The position numbers and the translations under genes are program-made. From NCBI GenBank assembly GCA_023412915.1, contig JAEZRE010000021.1, positions 1-64,000 on the forward strand: DNA of 64,000 nt, given 5' to 3'. The DNA comes from Bacillota bacterium. GTDB lineage: Bacteria; Bacillota; Clostridia; Acetivibrionales; DTU013. The notes under the pieces are model-generated. The model saw only the letters and a list, made by a program, of their open reading frames with translations, was not told the origin of the DNA and made no database searches. Below, one piece after another: positions 8,385 through 16,748 of the stretch (the stretch's first letter is position 1; each line of letters begins with the position of its first letter).

Positions 8385-8609
8385 ATGTCGAGGCCGAAGA
8401 ACCCGCTGGTAGAGCAGAAACGACCGCAGCTGACACAGTTTAAAATGGAGTGCGCCAAGGAAATAGGGCGTGAGCAGTTTACCAAAGAAAACAATGACCA
8501 TTACAAGGGAGACGTAAGCGCCGCACAGAACGGACATGAAGGCGGTCCGATAGGCGGACAGATGGTAAAGAAAATGATCGAGTACGCTGAAAAGAAGATG
8601 TTCGACTAA
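8385..8609 (+). CDS. Small acid-soluble spore protein, alpha/beta type (divergent)
   Basis: 74 aa from ATG at 8385 (MSRPKNPLVEQKRP...), which has AAGAGGTGA at proper spacing; an in-frame GTG at 8376 lies inside that Shine-Dalgarno and is rejected. The fold signature is DQFK-like TQFKMECAKEIG, then the family's GG-x-x-GG-x-M-x-K motif as GGPIGGQMVKKMIEYAEKK. Alpha/beta SASPs coat DNA in dormant spores and protect it from UV and heat. Expression would be forespore-specific (sigma G/F), but I cannot identify a convincing sigma-G promoter upstream. This is direct evidence that the organism sporulates. Confidence 0.8.
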   Translation: MSRPKNPLVEQKRPQLTQFKMECAKEIGREQFTKENNDHYKGDVSAAQNGHEGGPIGGQMVKKMIEYAEKKMFD

Positions 8610-8698
8610 ATTGCAGGTCCCGGAGATATGGCCATCTTCATTTAGGATTTAAACTATATCTCCAGTAACCGGCCTTTCAGTAAGTATTTATTCCCAAA

Positions 8699-10024
8699 TC
8701 AGTCAAAATGCTTGAATTGAGGCAGCCAGCGGCGATTCGCTTCAAACATTTCATCGGTCATTTTCTTGATCTCTTCAAGACTCAGTACCGAGGAAGTGAG
8801 CGGATCGAAACAGATCGCATGGAAAACCTTGCGCGGATCGCCGGTAATGGCTGCTTCAACAGCAAGCTCCTCGCAGCGAGCGCTCGTATTGACAAGTATT
8901 GCGAGATGCTCGGGCAAAGGACCTACATGAACAGGGTCCATTCCCCTCTTCGACGCCAGTACGGGAACTTCTACACAGCAGCCTTCCGGCAGGTTATCTA
9001 TAAGGCCGAAGTTGCGGACATTTCCATTGAATTCGAATAAAGTCCCGTCGCCTATGGTCGCGTTGAAAATATATGCCGCATATTCCTTGCCTCTGGCCAG
9101 GTCAACCTTTTCCTCCGCAAGCCAGTCCTCTATTTCCTTTTTCCAGGTATCTTCACGTTTAAGATACTCGTCGAGGATGTAGCCGTAATGACCCGGATTC
9201 CAACCTGTTCCCGCCGTGCAGTATTTTTCTATCAGGTCGGGCCTCTTCCTGAACCAGGCGTTATATTCGGAATTGTGTCCGCTCGATTCCGTTACGTAAT
9301 AATCAAGATTCAGGAACATTTCATTTCTGACCTGCTCTTCATTATATATCTCCGGCTTTTCGGTCACAGCCTTGCGTATCAGCGGATATGCGTCCTTTCC
9401 GTTCCATTCATACTTGAGGTAAAAGGCCTGGTGGTTGATGCCCGCACAGAGATAGGTTATTTCCTCCATCGGAGCGCCTATCCAGTTGGCCAGCATTTGA
9501 GCGGTACCCTGAACGCTGTGGCAAAGGCCCGTTACCTGCACCTTGCTTACCTCCTGCATTGCTCTGCAGAGCATAGCCATAGGATTGGTGTAATTGAGGA
9601 AAATTGCGTTGGGACAGTACCGTTCGATATCCCTGCAGATATCGAGCATTACAGGTATGGTGCGAAGCGCCCTGAAAATACCGGAAGGCCCCCTGGTGTC
9701 GCCTACGTTTATGTCAACACCGTATTTTTTCGGTATTTCCACGTCGTAACGCCAAACATTCACCGCGCCCGCAAGTATCGTGCAAACAACGCCGTCCGCG
9801 TCTCTCAAAGCCTCCGCTCTGTCCGTGGTGGCAATAATTTTCGCCGGATAATTACCTGCTCCGATTATTTTTTCGACTGCCTTTTTAATGGAGGCAAGGC
9901 GCTCGGTATCTATGTCCATCAGCGCTATCGTACTGTCCGAAAGCGCCGGGAAGGATAGAATATCTCTTACCAGGCTCCTTGTAAAGCCGAAGCTTCCCGC
10001 GCCTATAAACGCTATTTTTTTCAA
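8699..10024 (-). CDS. melA: Alpha-galactosidase, glycoside hydrolase family 4
   Basis: 441 aa from a TTG start at 10024, preceded by AAAGGAGTGA; upstream in-frame ATGs would extend through the divergent promoter region and are rejected. GH4 enzymes need NAD+ and Mn2+ and work by redox elimination. Seen here: the Rossmann motif IAFIGAGSFGF at the N-terminus, FLNYTNPMAM (about 145-155), the metal/catalytic GLCHSVQGT (about 172-180; the CHSV form is typical of alpha-galactosidase MelA rather than phospho-glycosidases), and CAGINHQAF (about 200). The likely role is release of galactose from melibiose/raffinose-type sugars, feeding galKTE at 23.6-27 kb. It is divergent from an AraC regulator. Confidence 0.93.
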   Translation of the reverse strand: MKKIAFIGAGSFGFTRSLVRDILSFPALSDSTIALMDIDTERLASIKKAVEKIIGAGNYPAKIIATTDRAEALRDADGVVCTILAGAVNVWRYDVEIPKKYGVDINVGDTRGPSGIFRALRTIPVMLDICRDIERYCPNAIFLNYTNPMAMLCRAMQEVSKVQVTGLCHSVQGTAQMLANWIGAPMEEITYLCAGINHQAFYLKYEWNGKDAYPLIRKAVTEKPEIYNEEQVRNEMFLNLDYYVTESSGHNSEYNAWFRKRPDLIEKYCTAGTGWNPGHYGYILDEYLKREDTWKKEIEDWLAEEKVDLARGKEYAAYIFNATIGDGTLFEFNGNVRNFGLIDNLPEGCCVEVPVLASKRGMDPVHVGPLPEHLAILVNTSARCEELAVEAAITGDPRKVFHAICFDPLTSSVLSLEEIKKMTDEMFEANRRWLPQFKHFD

Positions 10025-10175
10025 AATAATCACTCCTTTCGTTGCATGCTTTAATTCTATCCCGTTTTTATGCGATACTAAATGGATACATGCTATGTAA
10101 ATATGGTATAATGCTGGATGTGTCACAGGTCGATTAGATGCCAAATGTAAAATCCGATTGGACAGGTGTTCGTTT
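10025..10175. promoter_or_regulatory. Divergent melA / araC-1 control region
   Basis: Rightward: ATGGTATAATG (extended -10, TGGTATAAT at about 10105-10113) with a poor -35. Leftward: GGGATAGAATTAAAG gives a TAGAAT -10 for melA with no good -35, consistent with dependence on an activator. The same pair of elements (ATGGTATAATG rightward, ATAGAATCAAG leftward) recurs between galT and the second AraC gene at 26931-27090. Confidence 0.55.
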
Positions 10176-11003
10176 ATGGAACAATTTTTACTGATGAACC
10201 GGTTAAACCATACCGATTTGAATATGTATCAATGCGGTACACAGAAATGCGAGCCCGGCCATTATTACGGTCCGGCAGTAAGAGACCATTTTCTGATTCA
10301 CTATATTCATGAAGGGTCCGGTATATACTGCGTGGGAAGTAAAGAATACCGCCTGCGCAAGGGGCAGGGTTTCCTGATATGCCCCGACGTCGTGACCTAT
10401 TACCAGGCGGATCTCGCTGAACCGTGGAACTACTCCTGGGTTGGCTTCCATGGACTAAAGGCGGAAAGCTACCTCAAAAGCGGCGGTTTGTCGGCGGACA
10501 ACCCCATATTTACATGTAGCGGCGATTACGTAGAGAACTGCTTCTCACAAATGATGACTGCCAAAAGCCTGCAAAACGGACGTGAAATCCGTCTGTTGGG
10601 CTGCCTGTACCTGTTCCTGTCCCATTTGATCGAGCAAAGCGGGATAGAGCGTTTCGGTGACCGGGCGGAAAGCAGGCAGGAATTGTATATTCATAAAGCA
10701 GTGGAATACATCGAAATGAATTACTCCCGGAAAATGAGCATCTCAGAACTGGCACATCATATTGGTCTTGACAGGAGCTACCTGGGCAGCATTTTCAAAG
10801 GGCAGCTGAATACTTCTCCCCAGGATTTCCTGATACATTACAGGATCAGCAGGGCGTGCGAGCTGATGAAGAATGATGCTCTGTCTATCGGAGACATATC
10901 GCGCTCCGTCGGCTATGACGACCCGCTGTTGTTTTCCAAACTGTTCAGAAGAATCAAAGGCCTGCCGCCAAGGGAATACAGAAAAACTTACAACCTGGCT
11001 TAG
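10176..11003 (+). CDS. AraC-family transcriptional regulator (alpha-galactoside system)
   Basis: 275 aa from ATG at 10176 (CAGGTG upstream; an in-frame TTG at 10158 is less likely). The N-terminal cupin-like effector domain (about 1-160, HYIHEGSGIYCVGSKEYRL) is typical of sugar-sensing AraC proteins; two C-terminal helix-turn-helices follow (MSISELAHHIGLDRSYLGSIF and DISRSVGYDDPLLFSKLF). It is clearly paralogous to the regulator at 27091-27909: both contain GPAVRDH, a FLICPD motif, WVGFHGLKA, GREIRLLG, LDRSYL and SVGYDDP. Divergent from melA, so the natural inference is activation of melA by an alpha-galactoside. Confidence 0.93.
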   Translation: MEQFLLMNRLNHTDLNMYQCGTQKCEPGHYYGPAVRDHFLIHYIHEGSGIYCVGSKEYRLRKGQGFLICPDVVTYYQADLAEPWNYSWVGFHGLKAESYLKSGGLSADNPIFTCSGDYVENCFSQMMTAKSLQNGREIRLLGCLYLFLSHLIEQSGIERFGDRAESRQELYIHKAVEYIEMNYSRKMSISELAHHIGLDRSYLGSIFKGQLNTSPQDFLIHYRISRACELMKNDALSIGDISRSVGYDDPLLFSKLFRRIKGLPPREYRKTYNLA

Positions 11004-11021
11004 GTCGGAACCCTCTGGAAA

Positions 11022-11056
11022 AAGCGATGACAGGTTTTAATAACCTGCCATCGCTT
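11022..11056. terminator. Bidirectional terminator between araC-1 and pheT
   Basis: AAGCGATGACAGGTT pairs with AACCTGCCATCGCTT (one mismatch) around a 5-nt loop, between convergent stops. U-tracts are short on both strands. Confidence 0.65.
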
Positions 11057-11117
11057 AATATCCGCTATATTGAATTTCTCAGTCATATACCCGGTAACTC
11101 CAGGCTGATTAACCTTG

Positions 11118-13508
11118 TTACATTCTGAGCTGCGCGCCGAGCTTTTCGGAAAGTGCTCCAACGATGTCGGCCATAGCCTTGCCCACTTCGTCGTCGGTCA
11201 GCGTCCTGTCGGGAGCCCTGAAGGTAATTGAGTAAGCTACGCTCTTCTTCCCATCCGGTACCTGCTTGCCCTTGTAAACGTCGAACAGCTTGATCTCTTC
11301 GAAGTATTTGCCAGCCTTTGAGCTTATCAGCTTCTCGATCTGTTTGACCATGATCGCGTCGTCTATGAGCATCGCTATATCCCTCGATACCGCGGGGAAT
11401 CTCGGCAGAGGCTTATAATCGGGCTTCAGCGAAGCTTCAGCCACCAACGGCTCTAAATCTATGATACCTGCGTAATTCCTTTGCGCCGCTCCGAATTTCT
11501 GAGAGACACCGGGATGCACTTCGCCCAGTATTCCACAGGTTCTGCCCTTGATAACCAGCTTTGCCGTCCTTCCGGGATGGAACGACGGATCGTCCGTTAC
11601 GGGTTCGAGGCCGTATCTTTTGATTCCCAAGGCTGCCATGAGCTCTTCAACCGCCCCGGAAAGGTCGTAGAAATCGACATTGCCGTACATACCCAGCGTA
11701 AGCACAGGTTTTTCATAAGGAAGGTCCGTCAGCGGCAGGCTCTCGGGAAGATAAACGTGTGACAGCTCGAACAGCCTGGCCTCGTCGACTCTCCTGTTGT
11801 AATTCGTCGCAAGCACCTCCATCATATCGGGAAGCGTTGTAGTCCGCATTATGCTGTAATCCTCACCGAGCGGGTTCTTTATCACGATCGTCTTCCTCAG
11901 TTCGCTATCCGCAGGAAGGTTTATCAGGTCGAATACCTTCGGGCTCGTGAAGGAGTACGTATATATTTCGGAAAGGCCGCAAGCCTGCATCGTTTTGCGC
12001 ACGAGGTCCTCGATCTTCTGCTTCCAGGTCTTGCCGCCAACTGTGGCAGCTTTGCCCTCGAGCAGCGTAGCCTTGATATTGTTGTAATCATAGAACCTCG
12101 CGACTTCCTCTGACAGGTCCGCCTCGCATTCGAGGTCGGGTCTGAAGGTCGGAGCTGTCACAGTCCCTGCCGCTTCATTAACTTCTATTTCAAGCTTTTC
12201 GAATATTGCCTTCATAGTGTGCGCGCCGATGTCCGTGCCCAGTAAGGCGTTGATCCTGCCGGGGTTGAACGGTATGACCCTTTTGACCGCTTTGACGGGG
12301 TAATTGTCGATGATCCCCTTGCAGACGGTGCCCGCACCAAGCATTTCAACGAGCTGTACCGCGCGGTTGATGGCGTCTATGGTGTTTTCAGGATCCAGAC
12401 CCTTTTCGAAGCGGCCTGACGCCTCGGTCCTCATGCCGAGCTTCTTCGCGGTCAGACGCACCGAGATGCCGTCGAAGGTCGCAGACTCGAACAATATAGT
12501 CTTTGTATTGGGTTCGATCTCGCTGTTCGCTCCGCCCATGACGCCTGCAACCGCCACGGCCCTTTCGCCGTCGGCTATTACGAGCATCGAGGAGTCCAGC
12601 ACTCTGTCCTGATCGTCGAGCGTCTTCATCTTTTCCCCGTCTTCGGCTCTTCTGACGACGATTCTGCCGCCTTTCAGGTTCTCAAGGTCGAATGCGTGCA
12701 TCGGTTGTCCATATTCGAGCATTACATAATTCGTGATATCTACTATATTGTTGATCGGCCTTACGCCTGCGGCTTTAAGGCGTTCCTGCATCCACCGCGG
12801 TGAAGCCTCTATCCTTACATCCTTGACGATCCTCGCACAGTAGCGGGAGCACAGATCCGGCGCCTGTATCTCTACGGAAGCCTGCCCGTCTATCGGATCT
12901 CCGAGCTCTTGAAGTTTGATTTCAGGTATTTTGAACGGTTTCCCGAAGGTTGCCGCGGATTCCCTCGCAAGACCGATTATGCTGAAGCAATCAGGCCTGT
13001 TGGAGGTTATTTCAAATTCGACAACAGTATCGTTAAGTCCAAGATACTCCTTTATATCGGATCCCAGCGCCGGGTTGCCCTGGAGTATGAAAATGCCGTC
13101 TTCAGCAGCATAGGGGAACTCTTCCTTCGTCACCTCCAGCTCCGATATCGAGCACATCATTCCGTTCGAATCCACACCGCGAAGCTTGCCCTTCTTGATC
13201 TTCTTACCTCCGGGGAGGCTCGAACCGTCAAGCGCGACCGGTATCAGATCATTAACTTTGATATTGTTGGCGCCGGTCACGATCTGGATCGTTTCGGTAC
13301 CGATATCCACTTCGGTGACCTGAAGGCGATCTGCGTCGGGGTGTTTTTCTATCTTTGTGATCCTTCCGATTACTACCCTGTCGATCTCCGCGCCGAGCTC
13401 CTCATAGCCTTCCACCTTCGAGCCCGACAGAGTAAGGGCGTCCGAGTATTCCTTGGGGCTCGCGTTTATATCTGTATAGTCCTTCAACCATTTCAACGGT
13501 AATTTCAT
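11118..13508 (-). CDS. pheT: Phenylalanine--tRNA ligase beta subunit
   Basis: 796 aa, full length. Domain order: N-terminal B1 core, EMAP-like tRNA-binding domain (about 40-150, VVIGRITKIEKHPDADRLQV), B3/B4 editing region, B5 domain, catalytic-like core, and the C-terminal anticodon-binding FDX-ACB domain (about 700-796, PRFPAVSRDIAMLIDD). It forms the alpha2-beta2 synthetase with PheS and edits mischarged tyrosine. Start ATG at 13508 follows GGAGAAGG. It lies 121 nt downstream of pheS; the gap contains a small GGGAC/GTCCC hairpin without a U-tract. Confidence 0.98.
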   Translation of the reverse strand: MKLPLKWLKDYTDINASPKEYSDALTLSGSKVEGYEELGAEIDRVVIGRITKIEKHPDADRLQVTEVDIGTETIQIVTGANNIKVNDLIPVALDGSSLPGGKKIKKGKLRGVDSNGMMCSISELEVTKEEFPYAAEDGIFILQGNPALGSDIKEYLGLNDTVVEFEITSNRPDCFSIIGLARESAATFGKPFKIPEIKLQELGDPIDGQASVEIQAPDLCSRYCARIVKDVRIEASPRWMQERLKAAGVRPINNIVDITNYVMLEYGQPMHAFDLENLKGGRIVVRRAEDGEKMKTLDDQDRVLDSSMLVIADGERAVAVAGVMGGANSEIEPNTKTILFESATFDGISVRLTAKKLGMRTEASGRFEKGLDPENTIDAINRAVQLVEMLGAGTVCKGIIDNYPVKAVKRVIPFNPGRINALLGTDIGAHTMKAIFEKLEIEVNEAAGTVTAPTFRPDLECEADLSEEVARFYDYNNIKATLLEGKAATVGGKTWKQKIEDLVRKTMQACGLSEIYTYSFTSPKVFDLINLPADSELRKTIVIKNPLGEDYSIMRTTTLPDMMEVLATNYNRRVDEARLFELSHVYLPESLPLTDLPYEKPVLTLGMYGNVDFYDLSGAVEELMAALGIKRYGLEPVTDDPSFHPGRTAKLVIKGRTCGILGEVHPGVSQKFGAAQRNYAGIIDLEPLVAEASLKPDYKPLPRFPAVSRDIAMLIDDAIMVKQIEKLISSKAGKYFEEIKLFDVYKGKQVPDGKKSVAYSITFRAPDRTLTDDEVGKAMADIVGALSEKLGAQLRM

Positions 13509-13629
13509 ATCATCCTTCTCCCTTCAATACTTTCCGAAAATCTGACCGTCTACGATCCGTCCCGTATCCTGCATAACGGCCCTTGATGGGACAAAGTCCC
13601 TTTCCCTGTGTTCCGGACCGAATCCTACA

Positions 13630-14649
13630 TTAGAACTGTTTGAGGAAACGCATGTCGTTTTCATACAGGTGCCTCAGGTCATCTATGCTGAAACGCCCCA
13701 TTGCCGTCCTCTCGACTCCGAGTCCGAACGCAAAGCCGCTGTACTCCTTGGGGTCTATATTGCAGTTCTCGAGCACGTGCGGATGTACCATGCCCGCTCC
13801 GAGGATTTCTATCCAGCCTTCGTTCTTGCAGACCCTACAGCCCTTGCCGCCACATGCCCAGCAGGAGACGTCGACCTCTGCGCTCGGTTCGGTGAACTGG
13901 AAGTGGTGCGGTCTGAGCCTTATCTTCGTTTTCTCTCCAAAAAGGCTGCGCGCAAACAGCTGAAGCGTTCCGACCAGATCGCCCATCGTCACGCCATGGT
14001 CGACCACAAGGACTTCCACCTGAAGGAATATAGGAGAATGCGTAGCGTCCACGGCATCTGAGCGGTAAACCCTGCCGGGGCAGATTATCTTGATAGGAGG
14101 CTTCTTCTGCTCCATTACCCTTATCTGCACGGGAGAAGTCTGGCTCCTGAGAAGTATATTGTCGCTGATGTAGAAGGTGTCCTGCGTATCCCTTGCCGGA
14201 TGGCCCTTGGGAATATTCAGAGCTTCGAAGTTGTAATAGTCGTATTCCACCTCGGGTCCCTCAGCTATTTCGTAACCGAGTGAAATGAATACATCCTTTA
14301 TTTCGTCAAGCACAATCGTCAGCGGGTGCTTCTTTCCTATATAACGCCTCTTTCCGGGGATCGTTATATCGATCGTCTCCTGCAGCAGCTTCTGCTCCTG
14401 TTCCTCTTCCTGCAGCTTCATCTGCGTCTCCTCGAGCTTGCCCTCTATAAAGCTTCTAACGTCGTTGGCCAATTGCCCTATTATCGGTCTTTCATCTGCC
14501 GTCAGCGCTCCCATGCCCCTTAAAACCGCCGTCAGTTCGCCCTTTTTACCAAGGTACTGCACACGCAGGTTATCGAGTTCAGGCAGCGTCCTGACTTCAT
14601 TGAGTTTCTTTTCCGCTTCCAGTTTTATGTTGTTCAACTGGTCTCTCAT
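13630..14649 (-). CDS. pheS: Phenylalanine--tRNA ligase alpha subunit
   Basis: 339 aa from ATG at 14649, which has AAAGGAGGA at good spacing. An in-frame ATG at 14706 would add 19 residues encoded entirely by a leader hairpin and is rejected. The N-terminal coiled coil (1-90) is followed by the class II core: motif 2 region with VYRSDAVDATHSPIFLQVEVLVVD, motif 3 with GFAFGLGVERTAMGRF near the C-terminus. CxxC pairs (CWACGGKGCRVC) form a small zinc-like knuckle common in this subunit. Transcribed with pheT under a T-box riboswitch. Confidence 0.98.
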   Translation of the reverse strand: MRDQLNNIKLEAEKKLNEVRTLPELDNLRVQYLGKKGELTAVLRGMGALTADERPIIGQLANDVRSFIEGKLEETQMKLQEEEQEQKLLQETIDITIPGKRRYIGKKHPLTIVLDEIKDVFISLGYEIAEGPEVEYDYYNFEALNIPKGHPARDTQDTFYISDNILLRSQTSPVQIRVMEQKKPPIKIICPGRVYRSDAVDATHSPIFLQVEVLVVDHGVTMGDLVGTLQLFARSLFGEKTKIRLRPHHFQFTEPSAEVDVSCWACGGKGCRVCKNEGWIEILGAGMVHPHVLENCNIDPKEYSGFAFGLGVERTAMGRFSIDDLRHLYENDMRFLKQF

Positions 14650-14664
14650 AATGCATCCTCCTTT

Positions 14665-14708
14665 GGACGTTTCATACAAAATTCGCGCCTCACGGGCGTT
14701 AAACATCC
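14665..14708 (-). other. Leader hairpin abutting the pheS Shine-Dalgarno, shared with secA
   Basis: On the minus strand: GGATGTTT, then an inner CGCC/GGCG stem-loop, then a conserved GCGAATTT segment, closing with AAACGTCC and followed 3 nt later by GGAGG. The outer 8-bp stem has one T-G wobble. The copy at 63352-63393 before secA has the same architecture and most of the same bases. It sits downstream of the T-box terminator, so it would be present on every full-length pheS mRNA. Confidence 0.6.
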
Positions 14709-14757
14709 TTCTTTAAACTGCTTCGCTTTACCGGCCGGTCCGACAGGCCGGCGCGCC

Positions 14758-15118
14758 AAATAAAAAAGCCTTCCATCCCCATATCAGGGACGAAGGCTGT
14801 AACTCCGCGGTACCACCCAAATTTCCGCTATGTAAAAGCGGACTACTCATCGCAGCTTCCTTATAAGGCAGAATATTCTGCTCTTTCAGGTTCATTGCGT
14901 CCTGTGTTAACGGTCAGGCTCCGGCATCTCCTACTATCATACCGCCGACCGCTGCGAAACCCTGTTCAGGCTTCGTTCCGGCCATAAGGCTACAATTTCA
15001 GGATGCAGCTCCGGAGGGAACTTCGCCGGTGTGCGCATTGGAGATGCTTTCAGCCGTGGCAGCTCCTCTCTTTAAAGCTCGTTCCGGTTACTTTCCTCTT
15101 TCATGGCTTTGATTAATT
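14758..15118 (-). ncRNA. T-box riboswitch (tRNA-Phe) controlling pheST
   Basis: The canonical T-box sequence GGGTGGTACCGCGG is at 14805-14818 on the minus strand. It is followed by the terminator hairpin AGCCTTCGTCCC...GGAAGGCT with a TTTTTTA run (14758-14798). The 5' part has the stem I landmarks AGAGAGGAGCTG and a GCTGAAAGC hairpin, then GAAGTTCCCTCCGG, where a UUC specifier fits phenylalanine and matches the regulated genes. Uncharged tRNA-Phe stabilises the antiterminator and permits transcription. Confidence 0.95.
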
Positions 15119-15145
15119 TAGTTCGTTTCTAGTTTATTACAAAAT

Positions 15146-15175
15146 ATTATACCACAGGTTTTGTTGTCTATACAA
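15146..15175 (-). promoter_or_regulatory. pheST promoter
   Basis: Minus-strand TTGTAT (15170-15175), 18-nt spacer, TATAAT (15146-15151), about 25-30 nt before the T-box element. Confidence 0.65.
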
Positions 15176-15184
15176 TAATTAATT

Positions 15185-15685
15185 TCAATACTTCAATTTC
15201 TCCCTGTCGCGGCCGTCATTTGCAAGGTCGCTGACCTGCGCACCTGAACCGTTTACATGAGAGCGCGTCCCGATATCGTCGAAATCGGGCTGTGTTCTGA
15301 AATCAGGTTGTGTTCCGAACTCGGACTTCGTTTCGAAATCCGGCTGGACACAAAAAGCCGCCGTCGCCTGCTGAGCGTCGCTGCTTCTCCGATATTGCGG
15401 CGCAGTCTGTGAACTTGCGCCAACAACCGATTCTCCGCCGACGCCCGCGGGCGCTCCTGTATTGGCAGCCTTTGCCTGCATTCTGGCTGCTTTCAGCTGT
15501 TCATCCGCCATATATTTTTCCATATCAAACTGATTTTTGGCACGTATCTCTTCCTTCCTGAGTTCCGATTCGAGCCTCATCTTTTCTATTTCAAGCTTGA
15601 ATTTCGTATACCTGTTGAAGAAATATGGGCTGAGCACCGTTAATGTAAAACCGATCACGCAGATCGTGATAAATAACTCCTCCAT
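15185..15685 (-). CDS. Membrane-anchored coiled-coil protein of unknown function
   Basis: 166 aa from ATG at 15685 (GGAGG five nt upstream); a longer reading would overlap the divergent TPR gene. One N-terminal transmembrane helix (residues 3-20, LFITICVIGFTLTVLSPYFF) precedes a highly charged coiled coil (about 25-75: KLEIEKMRLESELRKEEIR). A low-complexity tail (about 76-166) contains four imperfect copies of a Q/S-x-F motif, as QPDFETKSEFGTQPDF. I recognise no family. Divergent from the TPR gene at 15876, with which it shares a ~190-bp promoter region. Confidence 0.6.
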   Translation of the reverse strand: MEELFITICVIGFTLTVLSPYFFNRYTKFKLEIEKMRLESELRKEEIRAKNQFDMEKYMADEQLKAARMQAKAANTGAPAGVGGESVVGASSQTAPQYRRSSDAQQATAAFCVQPDFETKSEFGTQPDFRTQPDFDDIGTRSHVNGSGAQVSDLANDGRDREKLKY

Positions 15686-15875
15686 GGCATCCTCCAGATA
15701 GTTTGATAATGTAAGTCCAACAATATTATATATAGAATCCGTAAAATGGTAAATACTTTTCCATCCGGGCAATTTCATTGCCGCCTGCAGGTTTAAGCCT
15801 CTATTTGCATTTATATCCTGCAATGGTTTATAATTGAGTGGTTGAAAAACTATTCCTTGAATCTGGAGGTCCGGA

Positions 15876-16694
15876 ATGAACAAAACATTGAGGAATTTAC
15901 TGGTAGGATTTGTATTGCCGATTGCTGCCATAATTGCGGCATGGTTAGTAAACAAGTGGCTCGGCATACTTGTCATCGTCATATATCTCGCGGTGATAGC
16001 TTTTATGTCAAGACCAATGATATATGGCATGAAGGGCGGAAAGGCATACTCGCTCGGGAAAACCGACGAAGCGATAAAATGGTTCGGCAAGGCATATGAT
16101 ACTAAAAAGGCCGGAGTTCGTTCATCGGTATCCTACGCATACATCCTGCTTAAAAGCGGCAATTCCGCAAAGGCTGATGAGATCATGCAACAGGTCATCA
16201 AGGAAAGTCAGAAAAGTCCGGAACTTCCCTACATCAAATCGATCATGGCGCTCGTTTTGTGGAAAAAGGGCGAGCTTGACGCCGCTATAGAAATGCTCGA
16301 GGAAGTCGTCAAGGTATACAAAACGACTTCCGTTTACGGAAGCCTCGGCTACCTGCTGATATTGAAGGGCGATCTTGAAAAAGCCCTGCAGTTCAACCTG
16401 GAGGCATATGATTACAACTCTTCCGACAAGATCATACAGGACAATCTTGGACAGAATTACTACCTGCTTGGAAATTATGAAAAAGCGAAGGAGATCTATA
16501 AGCCGCTGCTGGATAAGGCGCCAAGCTTTCCCGAGCCTTACTACGGTTATAGCCTGCTGCTGCTTGCCATGGAGCAGAAGGACGAGGCGCTCGAATACAT
16601 GAAAAAGGCCCTCGGTTACAAATTCACATACCTGAGCACGATCAGCCGCGAAGAGGTCGAAGCGAAAATAAAGGAAATAGAAGCCGGCATGTGA
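15876..16694 (+). CDS. TPR-repeat membrane protein
   Basis: 272 aa. Two closely spaced hydrophobic helices at the N-terminus (about residues 7-50, NLLVGFVLPIAAIIAAWLV and ILVIVIYLAVIAFM) anchor a cytoplasmic array of about five tetratricopeptide repeats (about 55-260), with recognisable AKADEIMQQV, GDLEKALQFNLEAY, GNYEKAKEIYKPLL and KDEALEYMKKAL helices. TPRs mediate protein-protein contacts, and no catalytic domain is present. Start ATG follows TGGAGG. Function unknown. Confidence 0.85.
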   Translation: MNKTLRNLLVGFVLPIAAIIAAWLVNKWLGILVIVIYLAVIAFMSRPMIYGMKGGKAYSLGKTDEAIKWFGKAYDTKKAGVRSSVSYAYILLKSGNSAKADEIMQQVIKESQKSPELPYIKSIMALVLWKKGELDAAIEMLEEVVKVYKTTSVYGSLGYLLILKGDLEKALQFNLEAYDYNSSDKIIQDNLGQNYYLLGNYEKAKEIYKPLLDKAPSFPEPYYGYSLLLLAMEQKDEALEYMKKALGYKFTYLSTISREEVEAKIKEIEAGM

Positions 16695-16748
16695 TTCAAA
16701 AGCCGCGGTCATATGGGGGCGGATGACAGTAAACTTATGCCCCGGGTT

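Noticed and set aside
8610..8698. GGAGATAT/ATATCTCC hairpin after the spore-protein gene as terminator
   Set aside because: The 26-nt loop and the absence of a U-tract make it weak; not listed as a feature.
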